A DNA stretch of 64,000 nucleotides, taken from the NCBI GenBank assembly GCA_033296885.1, contig MU863901.1, positions 62,001 through 126,000 on the forward strand, read 5' to 3'. Shown here in pieces: positions 20,849 to 30,659 of the stretch. The stretch is from Triangularia verruculosa (taxonomy: Eukaryota > Ascomycota > Sordariomycetes > Sordariales > Podosporaceae). The first letter of the stretch is position 1. Every line of letters starts with the position of its first letter. The notes under the pieces are model-generated. The model was not told where the DNA came from. It did not search any database and was given only the letters and a program-made list of their open reading frames with translations. Made by a program: the position numbers and the translations under genes.

Positions 20849-21187
20849 TTAGCTAACGACAAATTGCTCCAGTATCCACCCTATTGTGATCCAATCATCT
20901 CGAGCCTCATACCTATTGACGAGATCTTGATCAGGTGCCAACTCTGTTACAATTGTGTAAGTGTTATTGGCATTCTTGGTAACCTTGTAGAATACGAGCT
21001 GCAGGAAGCCATCTTGACAAGCCTTTAAACATGAGGCATATGGGCATGTTGACGCCTGGGGTTCTTTGATCGTCAAGTGATCAGTGGTGTACTTCCAACA
21101 TTCCCAGGCTGTCAAAGCTTGGTTCCGATCCCAGTCCCCAAGCGTAACACCGGGGTGCGGGGTGACAGGTGGTACTGCGGAAGATGG
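20849..21187 (-). CDS. hypothetical ORF or exon, minus strand
   Basis: A stop-free frame of about 112 codons runs to the stop at 20849. Its content looks protein-like: WDRNQALTAWECWKY, STCPYASCLKACQDGF, LQLVFYKV, VTELAPDQDLVNRYEARDDW. There is no ATG in the frame. A possible acceptor (CCGCAG) near 21180 suggests it is the last exon of a gene, but no upstream exon joins in phase with it. It may be a fragment of a degraded gene. Confidence 0.25.
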   Translation of the reverse strand, partial: PSSAVPPVTPHPGVTLGDWDRNQALTAWECWKYTTDHLTIKEPQASTCPYASCLKACQDGFLQLVFYKVTKNANNTYTIVTELAPDQDLVNRYEARDDWITIGWILEQFVVS

Positions 21188-21725
21188 CTACCTTGGCTAG
21201 ATCTTACACTATTCTCCGATACAAGTGATGAGCCATGCTGGTTGTAACAATAATAACTGGAAAAGAAACGTTGGCCTAGTCTGGTTTTGGGACATCTTCA
21301 GTGGCAGTGCCTTTCACTGACTGCCCGAAGGTGATGAACCTGAAAGTAGTCGTCGCTACCCCAGAACAGCAAAGATCCGGTTCCTGCATTCCCATCATTC
21401 GGGATCGAACTGGATACCCGTTCTGGTTCAATCGACCCGTCTTACAGACTGAAAAAGAAAGTGACAGCACCTTGGTAGTAGTTGGGGCAACACGAAGGAC
21501 TAGTTCTCGTATTATGCAAAGCCCGTTGTCGATATCGCTTGGCGCATGCAGACGTCGTTCTCGTCCTGGCCTGCAGGTTTCGGCAAGCTACCCGACAAAC
21601 CGGGTGCATCAACTGCTTGTTGGCGAGAATCAGCATTTCAAGCTCAAATAGCAACACCTTTAGGTTTGCGAGGCCAAACACTCGTCGCGTTCTCCAATAG
21701 CAAGAAAGACCCGTGGATGTACCTG

Positions 21726-21842
21726 TGGTGCAGTGGTTAACCACGGTGTGTGGCTGGCTCCTTCCTCGAAGGAGGTCCACTACAGAATGCGGAACATGCG
21801 TAAGTCGCTCTGCGGTCATGGGTTTGATTCTCAATCTTTTTT
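21726..21842 (+). other. Pol III-like A box, B box and T-run (tRNA-derived relic?)
   Basis: TGGTGCAGTGG at 21726-21736 matches a tRNA A box and GGTTTGATTCT at 21821-21831 is close to a B box, followed by a T6 run at 21837-21842. The A-B distance of about 95 bp and the lack of a pairing acceptor stem mean this is not a functional tRNA. A SINE-like or decayed tRNA sequence is possible. Confidence 0.22.
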
Positions 21843-22335
21843 GCAATTGATCTTTTCCTGATATCTTTACTCTGTTTAAAGCTTCAATGGCTTTGGACGT
21901 AGATGCGAGTCATGTCCGTGCATGGACTTACTCACTCAACCCCGGGCCTATCAATATTCACCATCAGATGTAAGGACACCGGCCTCAGAACGAAGTATAT
22001 CATCCAACATTTCACTTATTTGTACGTCTCCAGAGGACTCTCTGCCGGAGATGATGCGGGGAAGAAGTAAAGATATATTGACTCTGGATGGCGTTCTGCC
22101 GCGTTATGTCCCTTCCGTTGGCTGGGCCTTTTGGATGCTTTCCATCAGCCGGTTTATCCACTCACTTGCCGGTTGCCGGATGAAGGCGTTCTGCATATGA
22201 GGCAATCACGATGAAACTTACGTGACTTCTCGACATCATCTGCGGGGATGTATGTATATTTACATTCGCGAGTCTCATCCTTACACAAGTCATGATTCTA
22301 CTTTCTCACTGATGCGATCCTTTGAGATACCAAAA

Positions 22336-23038
22336 ATGCGTTTCACCACCGCTTCTGCTCTCGCGGCTGCCTTATTTGCAGGTTTGGTATCTGCCCAGAC
22401 GCCCGATGGCTTCACTCCAGCCGTCGAGGCCAAGCTGGAAGTCATCTACGGCACGAAAGCGACCATTGAACCAGGGACGAGATTCACCAAGGCAGAGACG
22501 GCACGGCAACCCACCATTGGCACCAGCGATGCGCCGCTCAACGGTACCTATATCTGGCTTTTGATCGGTATGTTTCCACTTCTTGTTCTTGACCTGTTTC
22601 ACATCGAGTACTGACCTCTCTAGATCTCGACGTGTAAGAACCACCCCCACCCTCCGACCCTCAGCACCTACTAATCCCACCAGCCCCTCCAACTTCCAAA
22701 ACCCCTCCTCCGGGCCCCGCCGCACAAACCTCCACGCCCTCATCACCGGCTTCAAGTCCTCCGGGCAAACCGTCTCCGTCTCCGGCGTCACCAGCCCAAT
22801 CTACACCCTGACATCCTCCTCCACTGGTCCCATCACCTACGTCGGTCCCTCGCCCCCAGCCGAAAACCCACCCTACGCCCACAAGTACGTCAGTCTTCTG
22901 TACGAAACCCCGGCCGGGTTCACCGTGACAAGACAGCAAGTGGGACAGACGCTTGGATTCAACTTGACCACGTTCGTGAATACTGTTGGGTTGAAGGAGG
23001 CGCCGGTGAGGGCGAGTTATTTGAGTGTGGCTGCTTAG
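22336..23038 (+). CDS. secreted PEBP-like (phosphatidylethanolamine-binding) protein
   Basis: Three exons (22336-22567, 22624-22633, 22684-23038) give 198 aa. Exon 2 is a 10-nt microexon encoding most of DLDV. ATG 22336 is preferred to the in-frame ATG 22312 because it places MRFTTASALAAALFAGLVSA at the N-terminus as a signal peptide. The PEBP fold is indicated by YIWLLIDLDVPS (canonical DPDxP region, rebuilt across both introns), ITYVGPSPPAENPPYAHKYV (canonical GPxPPxxxxHRY) and SLLYETPAGFTV. PEBP proteins bind lipids or inhibit peptidases such as carboxypeptidase Y. A secreted version is common in filamentous fungi but little studied. The second Pro-rich loop is intact; the acidic ligand-site residue is D in LDLD. 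Confidence 0.87.
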
Positions 23039-23246
23039 ATAGATATTGAGTAGATAGGACGATGCAGTTTTATTGCAAGAAAGGATAGCAGAAATATGCA
23101 GGGACGGGGGGGAGTCTATATGATATTGTTAGGTCATCTGCCGCCGCATGATGGTACTGATGATTGTCTCATTCTGAATTTCCGATTCGCACCCCTACCA
23201 CCCCTACCTACCGTCATTAACACCACCCCTACCACCATCAATCTCA

Positions 23247-23456
23247 TCACCACCACCCCTCTCCTCCTTCCCTCGACTCCCTCTCAAGACTCTGCTCCCT
23301 CCCCTCCTTCACATGCCTCTCCTCCAACTTCTCCGGCTTAGCCCTCAACACCCCCTCGATCGGGATCTTTGCAACCACCACCGCCACCACTGCAACCTCA
23401 AAACTGCCTAGCTCAGCTGTTCGTAGGTCATGAAGACGCCACCGCTCGTCTGTCAT
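23247..23456 (-). CDS. short hypothetical ORF, minus strand
   Basis: ATG 23456 opens 69 codons beginning MTDERWRLHDLRTAELGSF, with a short hydrophobic patch VAVVAVVVAKIPIEGVL and a charged tail. No family was recognised. The opposite strand is a CCACC/CCCCT-rich tract, so the open frame could be a by-product of composition bias. Little supports it beyond its amino-acid make-up. Confidence 0.18.
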   Translation of the reverse strand: MTDERWRLHDLRTAELGSFEVAVVAVVVAKIPIEGVLRAKPEKLEERHVKEGREQSLERESREGGEGWW

Positions 23457-23947
23457 TCTCTTAGGCTCATCCCTGCACAGATATTTCCCCCCAGTGTAGG
23501 TACTCAAATTCTTTGTCTTTCAGCTGCTGAATTTGTCGGATCAAGAGGTTCATACCATCCAAGTTGTCCGGATCAGCTGGCGAGAACCCCTGTGGATGGC
23601 CACGTCCTGGGCATTGCAACTATTTGTTTATCATCAAGTTGCTTACAGGCATTATATCAAGATTCAAGTCGAGAAAAAAGGGTTTATACTTGACAGAGGT
23701 GACAGTGTTTGTTATCATCAACAGCCTAAATCTAGTGAATGGTCATATCGCCTATGCATCGCTGTACTGAGCAGGACTAAGAATTGACAGGAGACTCGAC
23801 AACAGGGAACCCACATGTAACATGCAGTGAGCAATGGCGAACTCACACAGACGTCAACAAACTGGAGATCTTGCACAACGCTTCTTGACTACCGACCTTT
23901 ACCACGTCAAAGGATCAAACAACATACCATTACACTTTCTTGAGTTT
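23457..23947. other. intergenic, no gene seen
   Basis: Spacer upstream of the tail of the RGG-rich gene. No supported feature. The long plus-strand ORF that begins at 23834 is an antisense shadow. Confidence 0.6.
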
Positions 23948-25387
23948 TTAATTCTTCTCCTCCTCCACAATCTCGGCTACAGCCTCTTTTGCACAAGCCC
24001 CAAAATGCTCCTCCGCTTGCTCAAGCAAGGCCTTCACTCTCTCCTCGACCGTCAGCTGACGGACTTTCTCCACCAAAACCAATTCCTCCTCCAATTCATC
24101 CTCCACCTCAGCAGCGGTGGCCACAATATTCGAACACGAGTCGCCACCTTCCCGCGAGCTCGCGACCACCACCGTGCCAGTCTCCTCGTTGGCAAGCGCT
24201 TCATCACTCACGGCCAGCCGCTCATCCGGGATGCGCTCGCGCTCACCCGCGAGACTTTCTTCCTCCGAGACCCTGCTCTCCGCTGCGCGCGTGTGCTCAT
24301 CCTTCCGTCCAAGCTTGTACTGACGGGCCTCCGTCTTCTTCCACTGAGGATTATGGCGATACTGAGGATCGCCCGGCAAAACCTTGACCAACTTCAAGGT
24401 AGCCCACTCACTATCAATAGAACCAACCAACCCCATCTTGTGAAAGTTCTTCACAAGAGCAGCAGAGTTGGCGGCAAACAACTCGATCTCCGCAATGCGA
24501 AACCACGAGATGTATTCTACGCGATCGTCACCCGGAACAGTCTCAAAGACGGCAAGAGGGGCATGGGAGCCAGGAGTGTACTTGACGCTGGCGGTGTTAT
24601 TACAGCCCACGAGGTTGGGCTTTTCGTACTTCTTCTTCTGCCTGGTAGTATACCGTCAGTTTGTGCAGTTCGGTGTAAAAGGAATGAGCAGAACTTACCA
24701 GTCTCCAGGAACTACCATGCTGGTTGCGAACTCATCATACATATCGAAGACCTCCATGTCGGGACCATCCTCAAGGCCATACCGACCAAATTGGATGTTC
24801 TCAGTGATAGCTCGCATAAGTCGATTTGCCTTCTGCTCTTCTGTAGCTTCCTGGTGCTGGGAAACGAGGGTCGCTTTGTTCTCGGCATAGTGGGGAAGCA
24901 AGTGAAGCCGGGAATTGGTGTAGATGACATGCTGATCCTTCCAGAGCGGCTGGTCATCGTTGTGGATGATGGCAAAAGAAACACCAGCTGGGTTGGCTTC
25001 GCTGCTGTTGACCGTCTGAAACTCGTAACACTCGGGGGAATCGAGGGACCTGTTGAAAAACTTTAGGATGATCGAACCCTACACCTCGTGGTTAGCGTAC
25101 GCGGTCTGATGTGCTGGAGGGCGGGAAGAACTTACACTAACAAGGCTGAACCAGTAGTTGCCGGGACGAGCCTCGGCCGGATTGCGACGGAGGTCATAGG
25201 GGGAGACCGCGGGGGATGAGACATTGGTGATGTCCCTGAGGGCAGACTCGGGGCTCTCGGGGACGGCGGCGAGAGAGGCAGCGTAGGCCGCACCGACATA
25301 GCGCCGGCCTCGGCCGCGGCCACGGAACCCACCACGTCCACCATGCGAGCTGCCGCCGCGAGCGCCAGGAGCATTGCCACGGGCCAT
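23948..25387 (-). CDS. RGG-rich hypothetical protein with acidic coiled C-terminus
   Basis: Three exons (25387-25136, 25078-24699, 24641-23948) give 441 aa. The acceptor of intron 2 is at 24642; choosing the next AG would create a TGA. The N-terminus is an RGG/RG box (GGSSHGGRGGFRGRGRGRR), usual in RNA-binding proteins and a substrate for arginine methylation. The middle (about 85-300) is a conserved-looking globular region with FAIIHNDDQPLWKDQHVIY, DMEVFDMYDEFATSMVVPGDW and RVEYISWFRIAEIELF. The C-terminal 120 residues are very rich in Glu/Arg/Ala (EEESLAGERERIPDERL, EVEDELEEELVLVEKVRQL) and probably coiled coil. I do not recognise the central domain. A nuclear or RNA-linked role is inferred only from the RGG box. 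Confidence 0.83.
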
Positions 25388-26756
25388 TGCCTTTTATTCC
25401 GAGTTTGGATGAGGAAAGGAAGAATTGTTGGGCCTTTGTATACTGCTCGCTGCCGTGGGTTGCCCGGAAAATGAAAGAGTGCTGGAAGCAGGTCAAGCTG
25501 CAACGAAAGGAGACCACCTCGAATTTTCTTCCCTCTCTTTTCTGCGCAGAATCAGGCAATGTGAAAAGACTTCCGGGGCGAGAAAATATTCGGCCCAAGG
25601 CATTGGGCGATGGGCGAGACGGGATCCACGAGGGGTAGCGGAATTTGCTGTGTCGAGGACGGGAAGGAGGAAGCGGCATCGGATACCTGCCTTCTTGGTC
25701 CAGACACCTTCCAGGCAGAAGCCTACAAAGCTTGATGAGAGGAGACAAGACTTTGCTTTATTTGCAGTCAAAGACACGTCAGAAGTGTACGTGAGTTGCC
25801 TGGATATCCGTGGGTAATTGGATTGGGTAAAGCTACTTTGATGGCTCTTACCTCTGTTAAAGGTTCCGAGGTGATGTTGTGGATGCAGCAATATCCACCA
25901 TGCAATGATGTTTTCGACTCTGAAGCAGAGTTGTCTTATCTTACGACTGGCACATCATCTAGGTTGTAGCCCTAAAAGTGAGGCTATTCACAAGGTATCC
26001 ACAAAAGCAATTTGGCACGTGGCTGTGACGTGCCTTCATCTACCAGCAGAATAACCATGTAACTCAAGACTATGGCCGTTCATTGAGGACAGTTACATTC
26101 AGACTTCTTAAGGTATTTTGTCCGTCCTCAGGGCTTTGTGGTTGGTTCGTTGCAAGAGGGCATTCTCACTCCACCAACATGACAACATTTCGGAAGTAAT
26201 TCTTGGCTAGATGACCGAGTCCAATGCGCTGCGTTGAGTTATTGATCCTTGATTCCAACTCCACCAACGAGTTCCGTGGTCTCGAAAGGGGCGTGAGTTT
26301 AAATCTCACTCTAGTCATGCACTTTTGCTTTTGCTCCCCATCGATGCGTCGGTGGAGTGTTTTGATGATCTCTTTGCCATGAATAAGGGGCAGCATTATC
26401 CCTGTTGAGTTGGGAGGCATATCAATACACTGCCCTCACGGCATCTGCACTGATGCTGCTGTACTGGGTTCACATGCTCCTCTTAAAAGACTTCGTAAGG
26501 AACAAACATTCTTTATGTTCATTGATCAGCCAATTCTTTTAGCACGGCAAGCGACCATGGATATCTCATAACAATGCAACGGTATAGCCCCAAGCTACCC
26601 TGTTGCCACATGAATAAAGCAGAGGAACAATATCCTCGAAAATGAAGGGTTTACAACCTCAGATCAAAGACTCTACCCCCTTGATCGAAAGCGACCCAAA
26701 GAAAACATCGATGCCAGTCTTCAAAACCGACCTCTCCAACCTCGGACACCATGCTC
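25388..26756. other. intergenic with a tRNA-Leu-like relic
   Basis: Lies between the start of the RGG-rich gene and the stop of URC4. Apart from the tRNA-like sequence at 26205-26317 no gene is supported. Confidence 0.6.
26205..26317 (+). tRNA. degenerate tRNA-Leu-like sequence (pseudo-tRNA)
   Basis: The ends 26205-26211 (GGCTAGA) and 26310-26316 (TCTAGTC) pair over 7 bp with one G-U. A perfect 5-bp T arm GTGAG/CTCAC encloses the loop TTTAAAT (26293-26309). The D region TGACCGAGT and GCGCTGCG resemble a type II tRNA-Leu (TGGCCGAGTGG...GCGCTGCG). The anticodon-loop position reads TTGAGTT, followed by an intron-like insert, and the 3' anticodon stem does not pair well. The invariant C56 is T and the B box is altered, so function is doubtful. 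The differences from a normal tRNA-Leu T arm and D arm are mainly G-to-A and C-to-T, as RIP or deamination would produce. Confidence 0.42.
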
Positions 26757-28606
26757 CTAGAATACTGTCCCGTCACTATCAATCAAGATTGGTGGCTCCT
26801 TGGTATTTGGCCTGCTGACTTCCGCAATCTCACGACCGCCCTTCCAACTTCCAGCCTCCAGAATCTGTGGGAGGCTCAGCTCCCCACCGGCGAGCTCCGC
26901 CTTCAACGCCCGGTTGACCTCCATGTGCAATTGATCGAGGAATCCAACCGTGACACCCCTCCACTCGACAATAACATCATCACTGGGCTCAAACATTGGC
27001 GCGACCTCGACGGCCTTGATGCCCGTGCGCTGGCAGTATTCGGCGTAGTGTTGCAAGCCCCGCTCTTGGTCCTCGGGCTTGAGCGTAAGGACACCCATGT
27101 CGATGAAAAGTCCACCATTGCGGTACTCTGGCAACCCGGTCATGAGTTCCTGGCCCGCAAACTGAATCTTCATAATGCTCTGCATGGGCTGCATGAGCGA
27201 GTACGTGAGCCATTGGGTGAGCTTGTGGAAGGGTAGGATGCTTTCCCATGGCGCAATGCCATTGGACTGGCCTGTGGTGTTGGGGAAGGGGGAAAATGTG
27301 GGGCTGGTAGGAGACTGAGCCGGTTGTGGCATAGAGCTGCATGGCCAAGCATCTCCGAGCGAAACACCATTGATAGCCGTCCGCGATGGCGGCCAAATTG
27401 GCGCTAGGCCATCCATAAGGACGTTCCAGAGCACCGGAAGAGGGACAATGATTACGCTAGATGCTTGCGTTGATGGGTGGGAGAGGATGTGATCTGGTCA
27501 TTTGGTCAGCATAGGGTTTTAGCTGAAAAGAGCTGCATGAAATCATACCAAGCATGTTTCCTGGCCGGCCATCCTCGCCAAAGTACTCCTTGTTGCCAAG
27601 AGCTTCACCCAGGCGAATGAGCAGCTGAGCTCTGCCCTCGAGGCCAGCCATCTCATTGCCGGGCTTTGACTGAAGCCCCTGTGCAAGCTTCTCCACAGTC
27701 AGCTGCTGCAGACCCTCCTTGTCGACCTGGTACTTGTTCGCCGGGTTGCCAGAGAACAGACCCTGAGATCTCCGTTAGCAAAGTTCCCAAAAACCCATCA
27801 CCGGCGCCGACATACTGCTTTGAACATGTCCAAGGAAGCAACGGCGATTCCCTCTGACCGTCTATACACCCGGCCATTCTCGACGCTCTTGTAGCTCCAC
27901 TTGGTTCCCGCACCCGCATCGAGGAGCACGCTGACGAGGAAAAGGTCGAGCATGCGCTTGCATTTCTCCGTGTTGTCTACCATATCCTCGGGCCAAGTGG
28001 CTAAAAGATGGGCAATTCTGTCGCGGCCACCCACGCCGAAGTGCTGATATCGGCCGTGGCTCGGAATGCTGGCGAAAGGGGCGTCATAATCTCTCTGTTT
28101 ACTTCCATGTCAGCCACAAGGGTGTGTCAATGCGAGAGAGGTACCCCGCATCGGGCGTCAAGCCCACGCAGTTGCGAGTACCGCCGCAGACGTACCTTGA
28201 TGATGTTGGCAACGAACGAAACCACATCGGGGAACTTGGCCATGTCGACATCAAAATGTCGCAAGTCATTTTTCAGGGCCTTGGACCACACGATCTGGCA
28301 ACGTTCTCTCACAGCACCAATGCTGCGAAGATATCCAGCGGGATCGAGCTGGGGGTCTGGGGGCCTCGGCATGTCGACTTTGGGGAGTGCTGAGTTCATG
28401 GTTGGAGAAAAGGGCGTTAGAGGCGTTCCTGGGCCGGCGGTGCTGGTGGTACCGGCGGATGTGCGGTTGATAATGCGGGAGCTCGTGTTGATAACAATAC
28501 TCGAGGAAGCCGAGGTGAGCGAGGTTTTAGACTGGGAGCTGGAGAGTGCTGGCTGATCGTCGGCGGCCGCCTTCGGTGCTTTGTCTCTCCTTGAAAACAG
28601 ACCCAT
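26757..28606 (-). CDS. URC4: DUF1688 protein, uracil catabolism protein 4
   Basis: Four exons (28606-28196, 28094-27816, 27762-27549, 27493-26757) give 546 aa. After a Ser/Thr-rich leader of about 75 residues the DUF1688 body begins: PAGYLRSIGAVRERCQIVWSKALKNDLRHFDVDMAK, RDYDAPFASIPSHGRYQHFGVGG, LVSVLLDAGAGTKWSYKS, RRSEGIAVASLDMFKAGLFS, NMLDHILSHPSTQ, WESILPFHKLTQWLTYSLMQP, QELMTGLPEYRNGGLFIDMGV and VEWRGVTVGFLDQLH. In yeasts URC4 (urg3 in fission yeast) is required for the pathway that uses uracil as a nitrogen source together with the GTP cyclohydrolase-like URC1; its reaction is not settled. URC1 is not in this window. The family fit is strong because every block survives splicing. Subcellular signals were not seen. 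Confidence 0.9.
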
Positions 28607-29104
28607 CTCTTCTGCTGTTTACGTAGCTCTCCTCTAAGTGGCTGGTGGGCGGGCACAATCGGCCAGCGACGGGGCGGTCTGCAGAGCGACCCGATTCGCG
28701 ATTCGATGGAGGGGCTCGGGGAGTTGTGCTCGTGACGCAGTGGGGCAGAGACACGCAGCACTGCTGGAGAAGTCTTGTCGGTTGCGATTGGGTCAGAGGG
28801 CCGGAATCGTCAACAATGCAGGAGGTCTCTCGGTCGATGACTATCGGTGAGAAGACAACAACTGAAGCAGCGAAGTCCGGGAGGGGCCGTTGTTTTGTTA
28901 TCTGCCGGAGGGAGACAGATTGCGGACCTCAATAGCTTTCTGCAGCTAGGGTCAGCAAAATGCTAGGCATTTCATGGCATTGCGGCCAGCATCCCCTTCC
29001 ATCCCATTGAGCTTCCCCCCACATGTGATGGATGGCCGTTGCTCAGAACCTGGGAGACCGCCGTCTGCAGCGCCCGAGCCCGTGCGGTGGGCTCCGTGCG
29101 AGAG
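28607..29104. other. URC4 upstream region, no other gene seen
   Basis: Promoter side of URC4. Short plus-strand ORFs (28638-28935) are unsupported. It ends at the target duplication of the adjacent inverted-repeat element. Confidence 0.6.
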
Positions 29105-29418
29105 CCCTGGAGGGTGGTCGTTAACGAGGTCACTTACGCACAGGCCAGCATCAATTTCCCAATGTCCTTCGCAGCAGGCATCTTCAACATCAAAAAGTTA
29201 AAAATATCAATATTAAAGCTAGAAAAACGATTTAAAATCGAGCTTAAAGAGAATGCGATTATATCTTAATATTTCTCTTTATATTAAGTAAAGAGTAGGA
29301 AGCTTAAGAGCCAGTGTAATCGGCAACTTAAGGATTTTAAAAACCATGTGCAAATGTGGCCCGTATGGCTGCAAATGTGGCCCGTGTGAGTGACCTCGTT
29401 AACGAACGCCCCCTGGAG
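29105..29418. mobile_element. non-autonomous TIR element with 8-bp target duplication
   Basis: The direct repeat CCCTGGAG flanks the element at 29105-29112 and 29411-29418. Inside lie terminal inverted repeats starting GGTGGTCGTTAACGAGGT (left, from 29113) and, on the other strand, GGCGTTCGTTAACGAGGT (right, from 29410). They match at 20 of the first 22 positions and continue imperfectly for about ten more. The 298-bp element has an AT-rich core (29190-29340) and no ORF. Just inside the right end, GCAAATGTGGCCCGT occurs twice. An 8-bp duplication fits hAT elements, or Mutator-like elements (usually 8-10 bp). It is a MITE by size. Confidence 0.75.
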
Positions 29419-30264
29419 AGCTCCCAGTCCCGCAGACCACAGTTATTTTGTGGGGTTGCCGATAGCGAGTGAGGGGTTTGCATCCCTCTTTCACCATCAG
29501 CTGCACGGGAAATTGGAGGGGAAATCTTCAAACCAACAGCGGGGAAATAGGAAAATGGCCCGTACCGACACCTAGCAGCGTGTGATTCTACCACGGTGGC
29601 TCTCTTTTCTCTCTCCTCGTTCCGACCAGACGGACTCGTTTGCTGGCTTTCGGATCCTGCTGCACGCCAACGGTTGCTGGCCCCAAGATGTGGATTTCGC
29701 TACAAATAATTAATCCCCGCCGAGAGAAGGTGCCTGTGCTGCAGAGGGACTTTTCAATCGAACGAGCGATGGGCTGATCAAAAAAAAAAACGCCTGTCGG
29801 GATGTATTGGTTGAGCAGGGTGTCGAGTGACTCGAGTCAGGCAGCTTGATGTTGACCTTTTCTCTCGAGGAAGAACAACCAAACGCCGAAGCGTTATGCT
29901 CAATGTCAAGGGGCATGCCCTTTAAAGACGTCTCTCGCATAACACCTGCTCGAGGCCTTAATCCATTCCTGGAAGTTGACGTTCATCTCATGCTCGCCCA
30001 AACCTCTATCACCAGCGGCCATCTCGTCATGGCTACCCGACCCGTGGTGCCGCTAGCTTTCGTTAGCTGGCGATTAGCGACGGCGCGAATGATTTCGCCG
30101 TGTTCGAGACCAGCTTGAGCCCCACGTTGTGGTCAATTTGGCGATCCCCCTGTCCCGCCCACTTCACACCCCCCGGGACGTCTTCCTGTTGGGTTCTCCA
30201 AAAAAAATGGCGCTGCCACTGTGGGCCCTGAAAGCTCTGACCCCTGCTTGCCAAATGCAAGGTA
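29419..30264. other. gene-poor spacer
   Basis: No supported gene. The longest frame (29846-30118, 90 codons) has no recognisable domain. A10 occurs near 29780. Confidence 0.55.
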
Positions 30265-30659
30265 CCGGCGACGGTGGTATCTACGGAGGTGGAATTACAA
30301 GGGTAGGGGAGTGAGCTCCACAGGGTGAGTGTAAACCGCGCTTACTCACGCTCCCACGCCATTTCCTGCCTATAGACCGCGACGACTTTTTTTTTTTTTC
30401 AGAAAACCACATAACCCAAAGCCCTAACCACTAACCCGGATCCCTAACCACTGACCCGAACCCTAACCGTTAATTATTCGCAAAGAAAATGGCAGAAAAT
30501 GGCAGCTTGTTGTATTGAAATGATGAAGTCGCGCGCGCGCGCGCGGGTTGGTCTGTACCATGCCTGTGGTGGCCCGGGCGGGGCCCACAGGGCGTCAACG
30601 TAGGCCGCACCCCCCCCCCCCCCTTATAATTCCACCTCGGTAGAAAACACGCCGGCGAC
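30265..30659. mobile_element. second TIR element with 8-bp target duplication
   Basis: The direct repeat CCGGCGAC occurs at 30265-30272 and 30652-30659. Between them, about 31 bp at each end form imperfect inverted repeats: left from 30273 reads GGTGGTATCTACGGAGGTGG, right from 30651 (minus strand) reads CGTGTTTTCTACCGAGGTGG, and both continue through GAATTA and a G-run. The 379-bp interior has no ORF but carries a T tract near 30386-30400, CCCTAA-like motifs, a (GC)n run at 30530-30545 and a 14-C run at 30610-30623. Size and duplication suggest a MITE of the hAT or Mutator type, unrelated in sequence to the element at 29105. Confidence 0.65.
30412..30469. repeat. degenerate telomere-like (CCCTAA) motifs
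   Basis: CCCTAACC occurs three times within about 50 bp, interspersed with ACTAACCCG and ACTGACCCG, so every unit is one or two changes from fungal telomere repeat CCCTAA. The block lies inside the TIR element and may be an interstitial telomeric sequence or a chance low-complexity tract. Confidence 0.5.

Larger units (their letters stand above)
20722..22335. other. long intergenic region with weak ORF and tRNA-like signals
   Basis: The region between the Bys1-like and PEBP-like genes has no strong gene. It holds a protein-like minus-strand ORF and a pair of Pol III-like boxes, both listed separately at low confidence. Confidence 0.55.

Noticed and set aside
21361..21430. GGATCGAACTGG, a reversed B-box-like sequence
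   Set aside because: No T-arm pairing and no A box at a suitable distance on the minus strand.
23834..25066. 410-codon plus-strand ORF
   Set aside because: It is antisense to the three-exon RGG-rich gene, which splices cleanly and has coherent content; the plus frame has no domain and reads through both introns of that gene.
29846..30118. 90-codon ORF between the two TIR elements
   Set aside because: No domain, no splice extension, and overlapping frames on the other strand are equally open.
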